A DNA stretch of 7,657 bases, taken from assembly GCA_002474325.1 (NCBI GenBank), contig DKNL01000204.1, forward strand, positions 1 to 7,657. The letters are read 5' to 3'. Shown in pieces: positions 1 through 7,657 of this stretch; the stretch's first letter is position 1, and each line of letters opens with the position of its first letter. The position numbers and the translations under genes are program-made. This stretch comes from Opitutales bacterium UBA7389. GTDB lineage: Bacteria; Verrucomicrobiota; Verrucomicrobiia; Opitutales; Opitutaceae. Below the pieces are notes generated by a model, which saw nothing but the letters and a program-made list of their open reading frames with translations, had not been told where the DNA came from and ran no database searches.

Positions 1-309
1 GTCGCCATAGATTATGAAATCGTCGCTGTCGTGACGAAAGAGCACCGAATTCACCCCTGCCGGGGCGTTGTTCGCGAAGACGTCGGCCATATCAAGCGAG
101 GGAATGCTAAGCCGATTTGCGGTCGCTAAGATATTTACTTGCTCACGTTCGATAGCCTTCCCTGATCTCAGAGAATAGCGCGACACCACATATCGCAGTG
201 AACCTTCGAAATAACCTGCATCCTTTTGGGCATGATACCCTGTCGCGGACAGAATTAGCCCAACCCCGAAACCCAGCCACAAAATCGCAATTCCCTTCAC
301 TAAATCCAT
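1..309 (-). CDS. Partial gene (N-terminal 103 codons): membrane-anchored or secreted protein of unknown function
   Basis: The minus strand is open from ATG 309 to the left edge of the window, so the 3' end is missing. The product begins MDLVKGIAILWLGFGVGL, a short charged start followed by a hydrophobic segment at about residues 5-23. This looks like a signal peptide or an N-terminal anchor. The rest is soluble and well balanced in composition: residues 33-62 are charged and tyrosine-rich, then comes ATANRLSIPSLDMADVF at 63-79, and the visible part ends FRHDSDDFIIYGD. I recognise no family. The frame is open upstream to an in-frame TAG at 397-399, but 309 is the first ATG. Alternatives are the TTGs at 315 and 318. 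No Shine-Dalgarno sequence sits next to the ATG; an AGGAG lies about 45 bases upstream, too far to decide the start. The hydrophobic N-terminus and protein-like continuation support this frame over the overlapping frame on the same strand (349-143), which has neither. Existence is fairly sure; function is unknown. Confidence 0.7.
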   Translation of the reverse strand, partial: MDLVKGIAILWLGFGVGLILSATGYHAQKDAGYFEGSLRYVVSRYSLRSGKAIEREQVNILATANRLSIPSLDMADVFANNAPAGVNSVLFRHDSDDFIIYGD

Positions 310-334
310 TTTCAACAAACCAAAAAACTCTTTT

Positions 335-358
335 GGAGCGGAATTGCAATTCTCCTCC
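335..358. repeat. Imperfect 24-bp dyad with a perfect 12-bp palindromic core, ahead of the left-edge gene
   Basis: The core GAATTGCAATTC at 341-352 is a perfect palindrome. It is extended by GGAG at 335-338 and CTCC at 355-358, so 10 of 12 positions per arm are complementary. It lies 26 bases upstream of the ATG at 309, in the non-coding stretch 310-528. A loop-less dyad in this position fits a binding site for a dimeric regulator. No matching promoter boxes are convincing, and a 12-bp palindrome can occur by chance. The remainder of 310-528 shows no further gene or good terminator; it contains two short palindromes, around GCTCGCGAGC (471-480) and AGCTAGCT (413-420). Confidence 0.4.
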
Positions 359-528
359 GATCCCCTTTCATGCCACGGAAACGATCGAATCCATGGCTAA
401 ACGCAATAAGGCCAGCTAGCTTGGTGATTCCAGCAACATCAACGCCGGTCAGCAGGTTTCAGCCCTCCGAGCTCGCGAGCGTTAACCTCACCAGAATCCC
501 TACCCTGATTCCCATTTCGGTAGTCCTA

Positions 529-793
529 TCAACCATCAACTGCCATGCTACTTTCCTTGCCTTGGCGTTCGACATCCATAAGTTTTCGTATCCGCTCCAA
601 AATCACTTCGAATTCAGGAACACCGTTCAGGTTTTGCAATTCCAGTGGATCAACACCCAAGATTCATTCTTAGATCATCAGCGAAAACGAAAAGTACGTT
701 TGGCTCCGGCCCTCTCGCGAAGTTCAGCTGCGAGACGGCGGTCACGGAAATCGCGACCAAAAGCGAGCTTGTTTTCTGCGACAATCGGTACAC
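529..793 (-). pseudogene. Sulfatase relic: N- and C-terminal ends joined by an internal deletion with frameshift
   Basis: Reading from GTG 793 gives a signal peptide (hydrophobic TSSLLVAISVTAVSQLNFA) and then GPEPNVLFVFADDLRMNLGC, followed by TGA at 650-652. The PNVLFVFADDLR segment is the hallmark first strand of secreted type I sulfatases, and its DD pair supplies the first calcium ligands. Shifting frame by one base near 652-655, the same strand continues VDPLELQNLNGVPEFEVILE and runs to TGA at 529-531. This matches the usual sulfatase tail, in which 'DP.E..NLA..PE' precedes a final helix. About 47 N-terminal and 41 C-terminal codons survive of a family usually 450-550 residues long. The Cys/Ser-x-Pro-x-Arg formylglycine site and the rest of the catalytic core are absent. 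The start lies 33 bases after the DUF1501 stop, as expected for a former third operon member. The start could also be TTG 784. An assembly collapse could mimic this, but the reading as a decayed sulfatase is strong. Confidence 0.85.
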
Positions 794-826
794 TTAAGCG
801 AGAGTATCCCCGAAACTAAGCCCCAA

Positions 827-2302
827 CTAAGCAAACAACCGCTCCACCGCTTCAGCCTTCACTAACTCCCTAGGCTGATTGAGGTGATTATGTACGATAG
901 TCTGGGGATCGATTCCCATAGCGTGATACACCGTCGCCAGAATCTCGGTTGGATGAACTGGATCTTCGGTGGGGGCCGAGCCTGTTTTGTCCGACTTGCC
1001 ATGCACGTAGCCGCGTTTGATACCGGCACCACCAATGACGCTGGTGTAGCAATACGGCCAGTGATCTCGACCGTCCGCACTATTGGAGTTGCCGGACGTC
1101 GAAACCCCTTTCTCTGGGCTGCGCCCGAACTCTCCTATAGCCACCACCAACGTATCGTCCAGCATGCCCCGATTGTCTAGGTCCTCGAACAATGCACTAA
1201 GACCTTGATCCAGCATAGGCCCCGACTGGTTCTTCATACGTTTGCTCAAGCCGACGTGATGGTCCCAACTATGATTGTCGGAATTAGCTACCTTGGGCCA
1301 AACGACTTCCACAACCCGGGTTCCGGCTTCAACCAGCCTACGGGCTAATAGGCAGCTTTGCCCGAAAGTGTTGCGCCCATAACGATCTCTGAGTTTCTCC
1401 TTCTCATTCTCGATGGCAAAAGCTTCCCGAGCCCTACCGCTTACCAGAAGGTTAAGAGCTTGGTCATAGAACTCATCAATATTGTATTCCTCTACCGCCT
1501 TGTCGATAGTCGGCATCTGGGCATTGATCGATTCGCGCAGGCTTGCTCGTCTTCGTAGTCGTACCGAGAATACGTCTGGGCGGAGTTGAAGGTCGTCCAC
1601 CCTGATATTGTCCAGCTTGGACATATTCATATCATCCCCTTCCGGGAACAGATAATACGGATCGTAGGCTTTGCCCAGAAATCCGGCTGTTCCACCCTTG
1701 TTGACCACATTCGACTCTTGAAGTGGCCTTGGCAGCATGACGAAAGGGAGCATCGGCTCTTCGGTCGGTTTTAGACGCGTGATGTTCGAGCCGAAGTTGG
1801 GGAAATCTTTGGGATTCGGCGGTTCCAACTGACCGGATGGGCTCACTTTATCTGTCGTGTAGCCGGTCATAATCTGATAGATTGCGGCGGTATGGTTGAA
1901 GAGCCCGTTCGGCGTGTAGCTCATCGATCGAATGGTTGTGAACTTGTCGTTGATCTTCGCCAAGTGGGGGATGATATCTGTGAAATTAACGCCAGGGATT
2001 TTAGTGGGGATGTTCTTGAATTCCGACCGCACGTTGTCGGGTACCGTATCAGGTTCCTTGGGATCCCATAAGTCGAGGTGACTCGGACCCCCTTGCAAAT
2101 ATACCATAATAACAGACCTCGCTTGGCCCCAGCCCTTCCGGTGAGCGAACTGGCTGCTTGTTGAAGCCGACTGGGCACGTAGAATATTGTTAAGGGACAT
2201 TCCCAGCATTCCCGCTCCACCTACGCGGAGGAAATCGCGTCGACTACAGGGCAAATGGGAATCGCAAAGATCTTTTCCTTTAGGTCCGGGTATTCTAAAC
2301 AT
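827..2302 (-). CDS. DUF1501 family protein, Tat-exported (alkaline phosphatase-like superfamily)
   Basis: This 491-residue protein has the usual length for DUF1501. Its N-terminus carries the twin-arginine motif SRRDFLR at residues 20-26, then a mildly hydrophobic stretch (about 27-44) ending near RAQSAS, so it should be exported folded by Tat, as is typical of the family. Conserved family blocks are visible: [13 protein letters not shown] (70-82), SDNHSWDHH (341-349), AIGEFGRSP (388-396), GRDHWP (411-416) and a C-terminal [16 protein letters not shown] (450-465). The Asp and His residues in these blocks are candidate metal ligands, since DUF1501 belongs to the alkaline phosphatase/sulfatase clan. 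The substrate is unknown. ATG 2302 is chosen because it places the Tat motif about 20 residues in. No Shine-Dalgarno is visible in the 20-base gap after the upstream large gene, so expression probably relies on co-transcription with it. Pairing of DUF1501 with DUF1549/DUF1553 proteins is a recurrent arrangement in Planctomycetes and Verrucomicrobia. Nothing looks broken. Confidence 0.95.
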   Translation of the reverse strand: MFRIPGPKGKDLCDSHLPCSRRDFLRVGGAGMLGMSLNNILRAQSASTSSQFAHRKGWGQARSVIMVYLQGGPSHLDLWDPKEPDTVPDNVRSEFKNIPTKIPGVNFTDIIPHLAKINDKFTTIRSMSYTPNGLFNHTAAIYQIMTGYTTDKVSPSGQLEPPNPKDFPNFGSNITRLKPTEEPMLPFVMLPRPLQESNVVNKGGTAGFLGKAYDPYYLFPEGDDMNMSKLDNIRVDDLQLRPDVFSVRLRRRASLRESINAQMPTIDKAVEEYNIDEFYDQALNLLVSGRAREAFAIENEKEKLRDRYGRNTFGQSCLLARRLVEAGTRVVEVVWPKVANSDNHSWDHHVGLSKRMKNQSGPMLDQGLSALFEDLDNRGMLDDTLVVAIGEFGRSPEKGVSTSGNSNSADGRDHWPYCYTSVIGGAGIKRGYVHGKSDKTGSAPTEDPVHPTEILATVYHAMGIDPQTIVHNHLNQPRELVKAEAVERLFA

Positions 2303-2322
2303 GGGTATAAGTGATCGAAATG

Positions 2323-5300
2323 TTAATGATTGAAAATAAAGGCTGCGTTGTTAATCAGCGCCCATGTCAAATCTTGGGCGGCCGTTAACCTTCGATTGGC
2401 AGCTTGCTCGACGGAAAACCGAGCGTCGTTTCGAAGTTGAATCAACGTTGGATCGACAGGTACTTGCTGCTCAGCTTTGACTAATGCGGCTTTTAATTCG
2501 TCCATCGCTGAATCCGTCGGCAATGGGCGCTTGGCAGTAATCCAGGCGTATCGCTTTTGGAGATATTCTGGCTCCTGCAATTTCACCCAGTCTGTCACGC
2601 TTGATATATCCGCTGGGCTCCACTCAATCTCCGGCTTCGACAAGATCGACGCTATGGATCCGGGCAAACCTCGCTCTAACGGGTCTTTTGCATCCGTTGT
2701 GTAGATACGAAACTTTCCTAACGGGAATTCGTTATCCGAATATCGACAGGTTATGATAACCACGAGCTTTCCCTTTTCACTTTCGACGCTCAGGGGCTTA
2801 TCCAACGCGAACCTCGCCCAATGCGTCTCTCTGCCTCGATCGCCTATGGACCAGCCTTTGTCATCGCGATCCTTATCTTTATTGATGGCATTCAGTACAT
2901 CGTAACCCGGCTCAGTGAAGTCCGCAACGGCGTCCACGAGCTTGAGATCCTTCATTTTTTCAGAAGACTCTCCCAATCGGAAACCTAGTTCGAATTCGGT
3001 GATCACAAATGTGCCGCTTTTGTGTAACCCCGGCCCAAATCCAGGCAAGGATTCGTCGGTTAACGCTTCTAGCATCACGCCAGTAACGCCTCCCGACTCG
3101 AAAGGAATCTCTACGGTGTAAACCGCATTCGCCTGTCCATCACCTGAAGCTATCACAGAACCATTTTGCTGAATCACCAACGACAATCTATCCCGCTCAG
3201 CCACCGCCTTTTCTGGGCTGCGAGGGGTCCACAGGGTTCTGAAACGCTTAGGTTCCAAAAACTCGATAGCCTTATCCCTTAGGGACGGAAGCGTACTATC
3301 CTCGAAGGCGAACAATTCCGATTCTGCAATAGCGATACGATCCGCTCGCTCTTCCTGCGCAGCCTTTCGTTTTCTTAAATACTCTGGCTCGTAGCCTTTG
3401 ATAGCCCTCTGGGCTTGAGCTATAGCCCCCAATCGGTCCCCTTCTAATTCCGCTTTGCGATAAACCCAGTCGCTTTCCGCTTGGGCCAGCCGATCCAGCA
3501 GGACCTGGTGGTCGCTTTCAATTTGGCTCCAATTATCCAATACAAGTGCACTTTCTCGATCGGACGGTAATCGGTTCAAGACGCGAAGGTAAAGCTTTTC
3601 GATTAGGGCCCGATCATCACCAACTGACCGGGCTAGTTCAGCAATCCGATTCTTGGGATCGCCAATAGCTTCCGCTACCGAAGGACCGCTAAGCAGAGAC
3701 ATCACCGCTCCCAGTTGAACATCATTTTGGCGGTCACATTCGCAAGCGGACTCGCGGGCCGGCCGGCCGAGATTGGCGAGAAAACCGCTTTCCGTATCCA
3801 GAGCGGCATCCGCGAGTTCTACCGCTCGCATCCCAGGCCTCGCTCCACGGATATTTGGAGTCGAGCCAGTAACGGCGTAAACGGCATCATAAAGAGCTTC
3901 CGCTGGCAATCGGCGGGCCTTGGCATGAGAATAATTGATGGCATCGTCCTCATTAAAGGGATTGGTTTCGATGGAAAGCTGATAGGTCCTGGAATTGCAG
4001 ATTTCCCGAATCAAGGCCTGCACATCGAAACCAGAATTGATAAAGGAATCCGTCAGGTAATCCATCAGTTCAGTATTCGTCGGGGGATTCCCCGCTCGTA
4101 TATCATCGATAGGCTCTATCAAACCCGTCCCCGTAAGGTATCCCCAAATACGATTTGCGTAGCTTTTGGCAAAAAACTGATTATCCTCCGCCGTCAGCCA
4201 AGCGGCTATTTCCTCTCGGCGCGATGGGGTATCGTCGCCACCGATGAGGGCGTTCGCTGTTGCTGGATAAGGGAATTCCGGTTCGGCGACTTTTCCCGTC
4301 ACTATATTCACGATATCCCCTTCGAGCTTGTCTTCGATTACCTCGAACAGCGGTTTAGCGTTCTCCACCGCACTTCCGCCAATGTTCTCCTTGGGAGCGT
4401 TTGCCTTATCCCGACTGAGATCGATCTGCGAAAAATAGGCGGCAGTCTGATAATAATTATCCACATTCCAACGCTCGAAAGGATGGTCGTGGCATTTGTT
4501 GCAATTGAACCGCGTTCCCAAGAACAAGTGAGTCGTATTTTCGACCAGTTCTTCGGGCGTACGCAGGATCTTGTAATAGGATGCGGCTGGGTTCTCTTTG
4601 TTCGATCCTTTGGCCGTCAGAATGTCGTATACAAATTCATCATACGGCTTGTTGCTCGCCACTTGTGCCCGAATCCAATCTCGAAACAAGGAGGCTCCCT
4701 CTTTTCCGAGGAACTTCGAGTTCACCTGCAACAAATCCGCCCACTTGTTGCTCCAGTTTTCGATGAACTCTTTCGATCCGATCAAAGCATCTATGGAAGC
4801 GGACCGCTTCTCCTGCGAAGGTCGAGGATCCTGGACGAAATTGGTAATTTGCTCCGGCGTTGGCGGGAGTCCCGTCAAGTCGAGGTGGATACGGCGAATG
4901 AACCCGGTATCAGTCGTCAAGCGTGACGGGCGTATCTTCATCCGCTCCCATTTAGCGGCCACCAACGCATCAATTTCATTCCACTTCTCTGGTTCCTCCC
5001 ATTCGAAACCGGTTCGATCGCCCATCACCGTAAGCGTCGTGGCTGCATAAGCCCCTTCGTAGCGAACCAGTATCGGAGCCTCGCCCCGGCGGATCGTATT
5101 AAGCAGGCCAAAATCATCAGTTAATGCCACTTCAGTATTTCCACTCTCCACAATCGCCTCCCCAGTTACATCACGCTTGGATCCATCCAGGTAGTGAGCG
5201 ATCACCCGAATCTGCTGGTTGCCACCGATTTCCTGAATCACCGGGTTCTGAGGCTCGATTTCGATGCGACTCGCTTTCTGGGATTCTCTATCGAATGTCG

Positions 5301-7488
5301 CTCCGTCCGAGATCCATTGACGGATGGCTTCATAGAAGTCGGACCCGACATCAGTGACGGCGCTGCCCTCGTGGGGCACCGCTCCAGTGGCCTTCAACAG
5401 CATGAGAGAGTCATCCGGCGAAGCGAAGTTCACGCGCCGAGCAGCGTGGTCGTCGCTAAACGCTCGAACGTCATGAATCATGTCATAGCCTCGCAGGCTC
5501 AACTTGAAACCCGCCTTGCCATCCTGGGCGCCATGGCAGGCTCCCGCGTTGCAGCCAAGACGGGTCAATATCGGATTCACATCCTTGATAAAGTCGGGAT
5601 TGTAGGCCAACCCTAACTCACCGACCCTGACGCTTGCAGTCGCTTTCTTTCGCCCTAGAGCAGCGGTCAAAGTAGCTCGACCTTCCGATGCCGGACGGAT
5701 CATTCCCCGCTCATCTACCTCCGCAACCGGCTGGCTCAGCTTCCAGTCTACCAAGCGAGTAAGGTCTATTGTTTCACCCGTATCCAATTTTCCCGTCACA
5801 AGTAGCTGGTTGTAGGCCTGCGGGGAATCCAATCGAATCGACTTTGGAACAATCTCTAGCGAGGCTACTCGAGTGCCTTCGGGAAGCTGCTCCTCAAACG
5901 AAAAAGATACGCCCTTTTTGTGGCTAACGGGATCCTTGGGCTTTAAGGGCTTCGACAAGGCCAGCGATTCGGAATCGGAAACTTCAATAGGGACGATCTC
6001 CCGAACTCGCTCGCCATTCGTTGCATCCACAAATTGTATACGCCCGTCTGATGTACCGGCAACGATCGTCTTGCCATCCGGAGAGTAGGCTACCGAGAAG
6101 ACCGGAGAATCCAAGTCCAGCGAGTGCAACAGCTTGGCCCCTTCAGTTTGGAATTTTTCAATTAATGGATCGATATTCTTGCTCCCATCTGGATTGCGCC
6201 GAGCGGTTTCAAACTGTTTCTTAAGATCCTCTGTAATCGTGGCATCGTACTCGGATCGGTATAGATTGATTTGCCCAAGTCCGTTGAAACTGGATACTGC
6301 CGCGAAAGTCTTCCCGTCTGGAGCAAAGGCCGCACTCCAAATACGGCCCTTCATCGATGGATACTTTCGAATCAGATTGGCATTGTCCCCGATCTTGCGA
6401 TCCGTTTCCCGATACATGCGATAAATCTGAGGTACGCCGTCAGCGCCCCCTACAAGAATGTGATCTTTGAGCGGATGTCTATCGATCGCGTTAAGCCCCC
6501 CTTTCAAAGCGCCTGGCGTAATGGAAGTAATGTTGTCGATGAAACGCTCAGTCTTCACTTCAGTCAGCTTGGCGCTCATATCCCTGCCCACTGAAACCAG
6601 GTAGTCTCCTTGAATCGACCAAGTCGTATCTAATACCCAGTCATTGTGACCTCCCATGAAGAGGGCTTGCTCACCGGTCTCCGCATCGATGGCCCGTGCC
6701 GTATTGTCAGGAAGACCATAGGAAACGAATTTTCCATCGGGCGACCAGTTGGCTCCGTAAGCGGTGTCATAGCCCACCGGTTTGGAAAGAATGAGTTTTC
6801 GTTCCTCGACATCCCAGATCTGAATCTCGCCCATGCGGCCTGGCAGACCGCCCGCCACGACGAGCCTCTTGCCATCGGGTGAGAATCGAGCGCTTTCGAT
6901 CCGTTCTGAAAGGCCAATCAATCGAGCTTCCAAACCCGATCCATCTGCCCGGTGTAGCAGAACTTCGTGAAAGCCCGCCACAGCTAACAGCTTTCCATCA
7001 GGAGAAAAATCGAGCGATGTCAGAACAGGGGGAACGGCATATTGAGGGGGATTGTCTTGGTCGTATCGCTGACGAGCATTATCAGGTGTGTCGTCTAGAG
7101 CGCCTTGGTCGATCCAGGCCGCCACCAGGGCAACCTCGTATGGCGTCAGCGGCTCATCATCCTCGGGCATTTCCGGCCGATCGTCTCCCGGCTGCACCGT
7201 CACCATGTCGAGCAAATAGCTTTCAGTCGGCTCATGAGCTACCACCACCGCCTCTCCCCCTTCGCCACCCTGGATGAGCTGAGCAACATCCGTCATGATA
7301 TACTCACCCTTGGACCGAGCCGGCTGATGGCAACCATGGCACTTGGCCTGGAATATAGGCCTCACGTGCTCATAGTAGCTGATCGTCTCAGGCAAGCCAT
7401 CCTCTGCCCTAGCAACGCTCACTAAGAAGAGAATGCCGAGCGCATTCAGACACAGTGGATGAAAACGGAGATAGGGACGACGCCTCAT
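2323..7488 (-). CDS. Giant secreted multidomain cytochrome/WD40/Ig-like/DUF1549-DUF1553 protein
   Basis: The 1721-residue product starts with a Sec signal (hydrophobic 13-26, cleavage likely after VARA-28). Domains in order: planctomycete cytochrome (PSCyt1-like) at about 35-135, with heme motif CHGCH at 50-54 and a possible axial Met in RPEMPEDDE (104-112); a WD40-type propeller at about 150-495, with SPDGK blade motifs near 162, 203, 249, 389 and 469 and two diverged blades; an Ig-like domain at 540-622; a segment with GCNAGACHG (645-653) and FKLSLRGYD; a second Ig-like domain at 740-822; DUF1549 at 836-1050, with CNKCHDHPF at 996-1004; and DUF1553 from about 1085. DUF1553 hallmarks include [13 protein letters not shown] (1241-1253), [14 protein letters not shown] (1299-1312) and the terminal [15 protein letters not shown]. 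About 370 residues separate the last two: charged helices around a beta-rich domain (1430-1600). It probably binds two or three hemes and acts outside the cytoplasmic membrane; its reaction is unknown. ATG 7488 gives the signal peptide; no Shine-Dalgarno is seen. Confidence 0.95.
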   Translation of the reverse strand: MRRRPYLRFHPLCLNALGILFLVSVARAEDGLPETISYYEHVRPIFQAKCHGCHQPARSKGEYIMTDVAQLIQGGEGGEAVVVAHEPTESYLLDMVTVQPGDDRPEMPEDDEPLTPYEVALVAAWIDQGALDDTPDNARQRYDQDNPPQYAVPPVLTSLDFSPDGKLLAVAGFHEVLLHRADGSGLEARLIGLSERIESARFSPDGKRLVVAGGLPGRMGEIQIWDVEERKLILSKPVGYDTAYGANWSPDGKFVSYGLPDNTARAIDAETGEQALFMGGHNDWVLDTTWSIQGDYLVSVGRDMSAKLTEVKTERFIDNITSITPGALKGGLNAIDRHPLKDHILVGGADGVPQIYRMYRETDRKIGDNANLIRKYPSMKGRIWSAAFAPDGKTFAAVSSFNGLGQINLYRSEYDATITEDLKKQFETARRNPDGSKNIDPLIEKFQTEGAKLLHSLDLDSPVFSVAYSPDGKTIVAGTSDGRIQFVDATNGERVREIVPIEVSDSESLALSKPLKPKDPVSHKKGVSFSFEEQLPEGTRVASLEIVPKSIRLDSPQAYNQLLVTGKLDTGETIDLTRLVDWKLSQPVAEVDERGMIRPASEGRATLTAALGRKKATASVRVGELGLAYNPDFIKDVNPILTRLGCNAGACHGAQDGKAGFKLSLRGYDMIHDVRAFSDDHAARRVNFASPDDSLMLLKATGAVPHEGSAVTDVGSDFYEAIRQWISDGATFDRESQKASRIEIEPQNPVIQEIGGNQQIRVIAHYLDGSKRDVTGEAIVESGNTEVALTDDFGLLNTIRRGEAPILVRYEGAYAATTLTVMGDRTGFEWEEPEKWNEIDALVAAKWERMKIRPSRLTTDTGFIRRIHLDLTGLPPTPEQITNFVQDPRPSQEKRSASIDALIGSKEFIENWSNKWADLLQVNSKFLGKEGASLFRDWIRAQVASNKPYDEFVYDILTAKGSNKENPAASYYKILRTPEELVENTTHLFLGTRFNCNKCHDHPFERWNVDNYYQTAAYFSQIDLSRDKANAPKENIGGSAVENAKPLFEVIEDKLEGDIVNIVTGKVAEPEFPYPATANALIGGDDTPSRREEIAAWLTAEDNQFFAKSYANRIWGYLTGTGLIEPIDDIRAGNPPTNTELMDYLTDSFINSGFDVQALIREICNSRTYQLSIETNPFNEDDAINYSHAKARRLPAEALYDAVYAVTGSTPNIRGARPGMRAVELADAALDTESGFLANLGRPARESACECDRQNDVQLGAVMSLLSGPSVAEAIGDPKNRIAELARSVGDDRALIEKLYLRVLNRLPSDRESALVLDNWSQIESDHQVLLDRLAQAESDWVYRKAELEGDRLGAIAQAQRAIKGYEPEYLRKRKAAQEERADRIAIAESELFAFEDSTLPSLRDKAIEFLEPKRFRTLWTPRSPEKAVAERDRLSLVIQQNGSVIASGDGQANAVYTVEIPFESGGVTGVMLEALTDESLPGFGPGLHKSGTFVITEFELGFRLGESSEKMKDLKLVDAVADFTEPGYDVLNAINKDKDRDDKGWSIGDRGRETHWARFALDKPLSVESEKGKLVVIITCRYSDNEFPLGKFRIYTTDAKDPLERGLPGSIASILSKPEIEWSPADISSVTDWVKLQEPEYLQKRYAWITAKRPLPTDSAMDELKAALVKAEQQVPVDPTLIQLRNDARFSVEQAANRRLTAAQDLTWALINNAAFIFNH

Positions 7489-7526
7489 AACAAAACAGAC
7501 GGTTTCATAAGTAAGAAGACCGATGT

Positions 7527-7555
7527 TCTATAATCTACCCGCATCGCTGATGCAA
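7527..7555 (-). promoter_or_regulatory. Possible sigma70-like promoter for the two-gene operon
   Basis: On the minus strand TTGCAT (7555-7550) and TATAGA (7532-7527) are separated by exactly 17 bases. Transcription would begin near 7520, leaving a leader of about 32 bases before ATG 7488. Both boxes match the consensus only partly. An overlapping alternative pair, TTGTTT (7560-7555) and TAGATT (7537-7532), also has 17-base spacing. Position and spacing are good but the call is tentative. Confidence 0.3.
7541..7553. repeat. Short inverted repeat within the putative promoter
   Basis: GCATC-GCT-GATGC has perfect 5-bp arms and a 3-base centre. It overlaps the proposed -35 box and part of the spacer, where a repressor site would be expected. 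It is short enough to be chance. Confidence 0.25.
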
Positions 7556-7605
7556 AACAAGCAAATATCCCATTCCGGGCCCGCCATCCAAAAAACCTCT
7601 CGCCA

Positions 7606-7641
7606 CCATAGGTTCATAATCAAAAGATTTTATCCCTATGG
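7606..7641. repeat. 36-bp imperfect inverted repeat (hairpin) upstream of the large gene
   Basis: Outer arms CCATAGG (7606-7612) and CCTATGG (7635-7641) pair perfectly over 7 bp. An inner AATC/GATT stem (7618-7621 with 7626-7629) closes an AAAA loop, and the symmetric internal mismatches leave 12 of 16 positions per arm complementary. On the minus strand it is followed ten bases later by T6, which is too far for a standard intrinsic terminator. It could be a regulator site, an RNA hairpin or the end of an upstream transcription unit beyond the window. The flanking non-coding stretch 7489-7657 holds no supported gene. Confidence 0.4.
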
Positions 7642-7657
7642 AACTGAGATCATTACG

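Noticed and set aside
143..349. Minus-strand 68-codon open frame
   Set aside because: It overlaps the left-edge partial gene in another frame. The partial gene has a proper hydrophobic N-terminus and continues to the window edge, whereas this frame does neither.
494..511. GAATC...GATTC inverted repeat as a terminator after the sulfatase relic
   Set aside because: Only 5-bp arms with an 8-base loop and no following T tract on either strand.
309..538. Second minus-strand frame after the sulfatase stop (MVDRTTEMGIRVGILV..., stop, then a further ~48-codon run)
   Set aside because: It is broken by a TGA near 461, has no family signature and no complete gene structure. The ATG overlapping the sulfatase stop is probably chance, although a second small relic cannot be excluded.
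370..819. Plus-strand 149-codon open frame
   Set aside because: It covers the sulfatase relic and non-coding gap on the opposite strand. Its translation is low-quality (Ser/Arg/Pro-rich, no signal or domain), while the minus strand has clear sulfatase signatures.
3715..4926. Plus-strand 403-codon open frame antisense to the large gene
   Set aside because: It lies wholly opposite the DUF1549/DUF1553 region, whose frame carries recognisable motifs throughout. The antisense translation has no recognisable domain or sensible composition.
7535..7657. Minus-strand frame open from the right edge to TAG, as a possible tail of an upstream gene
   Set aside because: About 40 codons with no recognisable motif. 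It runs through the hairpin and the putative promoter, so it is most likely an accidental open stretch.
7638..7657. ATG at the right edge on the plus strand as the start of a divergent gene
   Set aside because: Only six full codons are visible, there is no ribosome binding site, and the ATG lies inside the inverted repeat.

Overview
The window looks like chromosomal DNA from a member of the Planctomycetes–Verrucomicrobia (PVC) group. It has a large secreted protein combining planctomycete-type cytochrome domains with DUF1549 and DUF1553, followed by a Tat-exported DUF1501 protein and the remains of a sulfatase gene. These families are strongly expanded and commonly adjacent in that group. GC content is moderate, and Shine-Dalgarno motifs are absent just ahead of the starts, which also fits. 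Genus and species cannot be read from the sequence.

Everything recognisable is on the minus strand, so transcription runs from right to left. From 7657 to 7489 is a leader/promoter region with a weak sigma70-like promoter and two inverted repeats. From 7488 to 2323 is a 1721-residue protein: Sec signal, CxxCH cytochrome domain, seven-bladed WD40-type propeller, two Ig-like (Big_2-like) domains around a Cx4CH segment, DUF1549 with another CxxCH, then DUF1553. DUF1553 is interrupted near its end by roughly 370 residues. After a 20-base gap, 2302 to 827 encodes a 491-residue DUF1501 protein with a twin-arginine signal. Starting 33 bases after its stop, 793 to 529 holds a sulfatase pseudogene. 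It keeps the signal peptide, the first conserved strand and the C-terminal tail, but has lost the whole catalytic core and is frameshifted. From 528 to 310 is non-coding, with a dyad at 335–358. From 309 to the left edge is the N-terminal 103 codons of an unrecognised membrane-anchored or secreted protein.

The two large genes are probably co-transcribed and both products are exported, which fits a joint extracytoplasmic, possibly redox-linked function. The biochemical role of this widespread pair is not established. The sulfatase relic suggests the operon once had a third, hydrolytic member. The relic and the left-edge partial gene were found by hand translation; neither forms a long complete ORF, so routine gene calling could miss them.
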